Assembly (NCBI GenBank): GCA_009786775.1
Contig: WQRL01000046.1
Location: 177 to 9,160 of the forward strand
Length of the DNA: 8,984 bases
Source: Oscillospiraceae bacterium
GTDB taxonomy: Bacteria; Bacillota; Clostridia; Oscillospirales; Oscillospiraceae
Direction of reading: 5' to 3'
In this document: positions 5,925-8,984 of the stretch, piece by piece
Layout of the letters: each line of letters starts with the position of its first letter
How positions within the stretch are numbered: position 1 is the stretch's first letter
Program-made: the position numbers and the translations under genes
The notes under the pieces: model-generated
The model's database searches: none
What the model was told of the DNA's origin: nothing
Seen by the model: the letters and a program-made list of their open reading frames with translations, nothing else

Positions 5925-8351
5925 ATGGACGAACATACTACAATAATTACGGAATCATTGCCGCTTTTGGCTTTGCGCGGTTTATCAGTGTTTCCGGATA
6001 TGCTCCTAAACTTCGATGTTGAACGCACAATGTCAACAGGAGCCTTAGATGCTGCAACAAATGGCGACAGGAAAATATTCCTGCTCGCTCAGAAGGATCT
6101 GCATAAAGAAACTCCTGGCGAGCGTGATTTATATAAAATTGGAACAATCTGCTATGTAAAACAGGTGCTCAAAATTCCGGGTGGAGGCATGAAGGTTTTA
6201 GTTGAAGGAACATGCCGTGCCCGCTTGGTTTCGCTTGTTTCTGATAGCAAATACTTCTTAGCTGAGGTAGAGCCTATTGCTGAGGAGCCTCTGGTAAAAA
6301 AGACAGTGAGGGTTGAGGCCCTTATGCGCAAGTGCATAAACCTATTCGACACTTATGCGGCACTGTCAGGAAATGTTTCAAAGGAAACGGTTCTGGCCTT
6401 GTTTGCATTCACAGAGCCGGGCAAAACCGCCGACTACATAATCCAAAATATGTACACCCGCCCTGAATCAAAACAGTTAATACTTGAAACGATAAAGCCT
6501 GTTAAGCGCCTTGAACTTATCTGCGATATGCTTGCTAGGGAGATTGAAGTTTTGGCCATTGAAAGGCAGATTGACTCCAAGCTCAGAGTTCGCCTTGAGG
6601 GGCATCACAGGGACCATGTGCTCAGGGAGCAGCTAAAAATAATTCAGTCAGAGCTCGGCGACGGCCATGTGGACGAGGTTTCTGAGTTTCGCCATTATAG
6701 GGAGAACATAGTAGCCCTAGGTTTAAGCGAAGAAATAGAAGAGAAAATATTAAAAGAAGTTGACAGGCTGGAAAAGCAGTCCTTCGGCTCGGCGGAAGCA
6801 TCGGTACTTCGCAACTATCTTGATGTATGCCTAGAACTGCCGTGGGGTACCACAACTCAAGAGCGGATTGATATAGGCCTTGCGAGGAAAATTCTTGACG
6901 GAGATCACTTCGGCCTTGAAAAAGTCAAGGAGCGCATACTGGAGTTTCTGGCTGTAAGACAGCTCTCCCCGCACATAAAAGGAGCTATAATCTGCCTAGT
7001 AGGCCCTCCGGGCGTAGGCAAAACATCTGTAGCAGTGAGTGTTGCTGCTGCGTTAAATAGAAAACTTGCAAGGCTCTCACTGGGCGGGGTCCACGATGAG
7101 GCTGAAATCCGCGGGCATAGAAAGACCTATGTAGGCGCGATGCCGGGCAGGATAATTTCATCCATTAAGCAAGCGGGCAGCCGAAATCCTCTAATGCTAT
7201 TAGATGAGATAGACAAGCTGGGGCGCGACCATAGGGGAGACCCTGCCTCTGCTCTGCTTGAAGCACTTGACCCTGAGCAGAATGCTACATTCCGCGATAA
7301 CTACATGGAAGTTCCTTTTGATCTTTCAGAGGTTATGTTTATAACCACAGCCAATACAACAGACACCATCCCCAAGCCACTTCTTGACAGGATGGAAGTT
7401 ATAGAACTCACCAGCTATACTGACATGGAGAAACTTGAGATTGCAAAGCGCCATCTCATTTCAAAGCAGAGAAAGAAGCATGGCCTGCGTGCCAATCAGC
7501 TTAAGTTTAAGGATGATGCGGTACTTGAAATTATTTCCAAGTATACCCGTGAGTCGGGAGTCCGCATACTTGAGCGTGAACTTGCTGCCGTATGCCGCAA
7601 AGCTGCGTCCCGGATTGCCACTAAGCAGGTGAAATCCGTAAATCTAAGTTGTGACATGCTCGAAGATTATTTAGGTGTGAGGAAGTACCAGCCTGAAACC
7701 TTATCCAAAGGTATGGAAATAGGCCTTGCAAACGGCTTGGCCTGGACACAGACGGGCGGAGCTGTGCTGGAAGTTGAGGTTTCTGTCCTCCCGGGCACGG
7801 GGAAACTTGAGCTTACAGGAAATCTTGGCACCGTAATGAAGGAATCTGCCCAGGCAGCGGTGTCGTACATACGCAGCAGGGCGGAAAAGCTGGGGCTTGA
7901 GCCTGATTTTTACAAAACCAGCGACATCCACATACATTTCCCAGAGGGAGCTACTCCCAAGGATGGCCCTTCTGCGGGAATTACAGTGTGCGTAGCTGTC
8001 ATTTCAGCACTCTGCGGAGCTCCTGTCAGGCGCGATATTGCCATGACGGGTGAAATTACACTAAGGGGGCGTATTCTGCGCATAGGCGGGCTCAAAGAAA
8101 AAACCATGGCAGCCCTTCGCTCCGGAGTGAAAACAGTTATAATCCCTGCTGAAAATGAGCCTGATTTGGAAGATATCGACCAGACTGTCCGCAGTGCACT
8201 TAACTTTATCGCCACTGACAACATTGACAGCATAATTGATATTGCCTTAGATTTTTCATCAGCCGAAAATCCGAGCGCCCTAAAGGCCGTACCGCCGATA
8301 CTCGGCGAAGATTTGCGCATGCCTGGTACAGGAGCTGCAATAAAACATTAG
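5925..8351 (+). CDS. lon: ATP-dependent protease Lon (LonA type)
   Basis: Lon is a homohexameric cytosolic AAA+ protease that degrades misfolded and short-lived regulatory proteins. The 808 residues have the full LonA layout: an N-terminal substrate-binding domain (about 10-205, starting 'LPLLALRGLSVFPD'), a helical region (about 206-340, with 'REQLKIIQSELGD'), the AAA+ module with Walker A GPPGVGKT (360-367), the 'EIRGHRKTYVGAMPG' pore-loop region (394-408) and Walker B LMLLDEID (423-430), and the S16 peptidase domain from about 600. The catalytic dyad is Ser683 in P-K-D-G-P-S-A-G and Lys726 in G-G-L-K-E-K, 43 residues apart as in E. coli Lon. The usual 'GGVRDE' reads G-G-V-H-D-E (387-392). 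About 30 residues of unconserved tail follow the peptidase domain. No lonB lies between clpX and lon, unlike in Bacillus subtilis. engB starts 9 bases after the stop. No clear own promoter is visible, so expression may rely on readthrough from clpX. Confidence 0.97.
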   Translation: MDEHTTIITESLPLLALRGLSVFPDMLLNFDVERTMSTGALDAATNGDRKIFLLAQKDLHKETPGERDLYKIGTICYVKQVLKIPGGGMKVLVEGTCRARLVSLVSDSKYFLAEVEPIAEEPLVKKTVRVEALMRKCINLFDTYAALSGNVSKETVLALFAFTEPGKTADYIIQNMYTRPESKQLILETIKPVKRLELICDMLAREIEVLAIERQIDSKLRVRLEGHHRDHVLREQLKIIQSELGDGHVDEVSEFRHYRENIVALGLSEEIEEKILKEVDRLEKQSFGSAEASVLRNYLDVCLELPWGTTTQERIDIGLARKILDGDHFGLEKVKERILEFLAVRQLSPHIKGAIICLVGPPGVGKTSVAVSVAAALNRKLARLSLGGVHDEAEIRGHRKTYVGAMPGRIISSIKQAGSRNPLMLLDEIDKLGRDHRGDPASALLEALDPEQNATFRDNYMEVPFDLSEVMFITTANTTDTIPKPLLDRMEVIELTSYTDMEKLEIAKRHLISKQRKKHGLRANQLKFKDDAVLEIISKYTRESGVRILERELAAVCRKAASRIATKQVKSVNLSCDMLEDYLGVRKYQPETLSKGMEIGLANGLAWTQTGGAVLEVEVSVLPGTGKLELTGNLGTVMKESAQAAVSYIRSRAEKLGLEPDFYKTSDIHIHFPEGATPKDGPSAGITVCVAVISALCGAPVRRDIAMTGEITLRGRILRIGGLKEKTMAALRSGVKTVIIPAENEPDLEDIDQTVRSALNFIATDNIDSIIDIALDFSSAENPSALKAVPPILGEDLRMPGTGAAIKH

Positions 8352-8360
8352 GATATAAAC

Positions 8361-8960
8361 ATGAACTTACACAATGTAGAATTTATAAAATCAGCCGCAG
8401 CCGCAGGCGGGCTGCTCCATGATACAGTGCCGCAAATAGTGTTTTCCGGCAAGTCAAATGTCGGGAAATCCTCGGTTATTAACAAGCTGCTAAACCGCAA
8501 AAGTGCTGCACGTGTCAGTTCAAGGCCCGGTAAGACTGTACACATAAATTATTTTCTTATCGACAAAAAGGCCTATTTTGTAGACTTGCCCGGCTATGGC
8601 TACGCAAGGGTTGCAAAGACTGAGCAAGCTCGGTGGTCCGGGCTCATGGAGATTTATTTCTCTAGTGCAGACCACATTGCGCTGGGGATAATGATTGTGG
8701 ACTCACGGCACCCCCCGACCAAGGACGACCTTACAATGGGCGCCTGGTTTAAGGCCACAGGCTGCCCGATGGTTGTGGTGGCGAACAAGGTTGACAAGCT
8801 CAAAAATAGCGAAAAGGACAAAAATCTAGAAGTCATCCGCAGGGATTTAGATTTGCGCGAAGATATCCCAGTAATCCCGTTTTCTGCCGAAAAAGGGACA
8901 AACAAAGAGCTTTTGTTGGACGCAGTATTTAAGGCAGTAGAGGATTGGAACAATGTTTAA
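8361..8960 (+). CDS. engB: EngB/YsxC ribosome-assembly GTPase
   Basis: EngB (YsxC, YihA) is a TRAFAC-class GTPase needed for maturation of the large ribosomal subunit and is often essential. The 199 residues are full length. The G motifs are complete and in order: G1 GKSNVGKS (30-37), G2 in R-P-G-K-T (55-59), G3 D-L-P-G-Y-G-Y-A (75-82), G4 N-K-V-D-K (142-146) and G5 S-A-E-K-G (175-179). The gene starts 9 bases after lon with only a weak AGGA (8350-8353) upstream, so translation is probably coupled to lon. The order lon-engB is conserved in many Firmicutes. A possible next gene begins inside its last codons. Confidence 0.97.
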   Translation: MNLHNVEFIKSAAAAGGLLHDTVPQIVFSGKSNVGKSSVINKLLNRKSAARVSSRPGKTVHINYFLIDKKAYFVDLPGYGYARVAKTEQARWSGLMEIYFSSADHIALGIMIVDSRHPPTKDDLTMGAWFKATGCPMVVVANKVDKLKNSEKDKNLEVIRRDLDLREDIPVIPFSAEKGTNKELLLDAVFKAVEDWNNV

Positions 8961-8984
8961 TAGAAGTGTTATCCAGCCGGGCGA
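8953..8984 (+). CDS. Possible start of the next gene, cut by window edge
   Basis: An ATG at 8953 opens a frame (M-F-N-R-S-V-I-Q-P-G) that stays open to the window end and overlaps the last eight bases of engB in another frame. GAGG at 8940-8943 lies 9 bases upstream, a good ribosome binding site, which fits a translationally coupled next gene. Ten codons are too few to identify a product. Confidence 0.4.
   Translation, partial: MFNRSVIQPG

Overview
The window looks like a chromosomal segment of a Gram-positive, moderate-GC anaerobe of the class Clostridia, perhaps near the Oscillospirales or Christensenellales. This rests on the gene order tig-clpP-clpX-lon-engB (ysxC), strong AAGGAG-type ribosome binding sites, sigma-A-type promoters, and a Lon N-terminus of the form 'LALRGLSVFPD'. 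The placement is inferred from order and sequence style, not from a search. All genes are on the plus strand.

Region 1 (2-550) is the 3' part of a metallophosphoesterase gene that runs off the left edge. Region 2 (551-2170) starts with a textbook sigma-A promoter (TTGACA, 17 bp, TATAAT) whose -10 box lies inside a near-palindrome. It drives a two-gene unit: a RelB/DinJ-type antitoxin-like protein with a long Pro/Ala-rich insert and no toxin partner, and 11 bp later a CobW/COG0523-type P-loop GTPase. The unit ends in a perfect 21-bp hairpin that has the GTPase stop codon in its loop.

Region 3 (2196-5855) is the protein quality-control cluster: a probable extended -10 promoter, trigger factor (TTG start, with an unusual Lys/Ala/Pro tail of about 92 residues), ClpP and ClpX. 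Two hairpins follow clpX, the second of which resembles an intrinsic terminator. Region 4 (5856-8984) holds lon, engB and the first codons of a further gene overlapping the end of engB.

Trigger factor handles nascent chains at the ribosome, ClpXP and Lon are the two main ATP-dependent cytosolic proteases, and EngB is a ribosome-assembly GTPase, so regions 3-4 form a conserved translation and proteostasis block. I see no mobile element, CRISPR array, tRNA or rRNA, and no clearly new multi-gene system. The least ordinary parts are the antitoxin-like/GTPase pair with its putative operator, the histone-like tail of trigger factor, and the hairpins built into the ends of two coding sequences.
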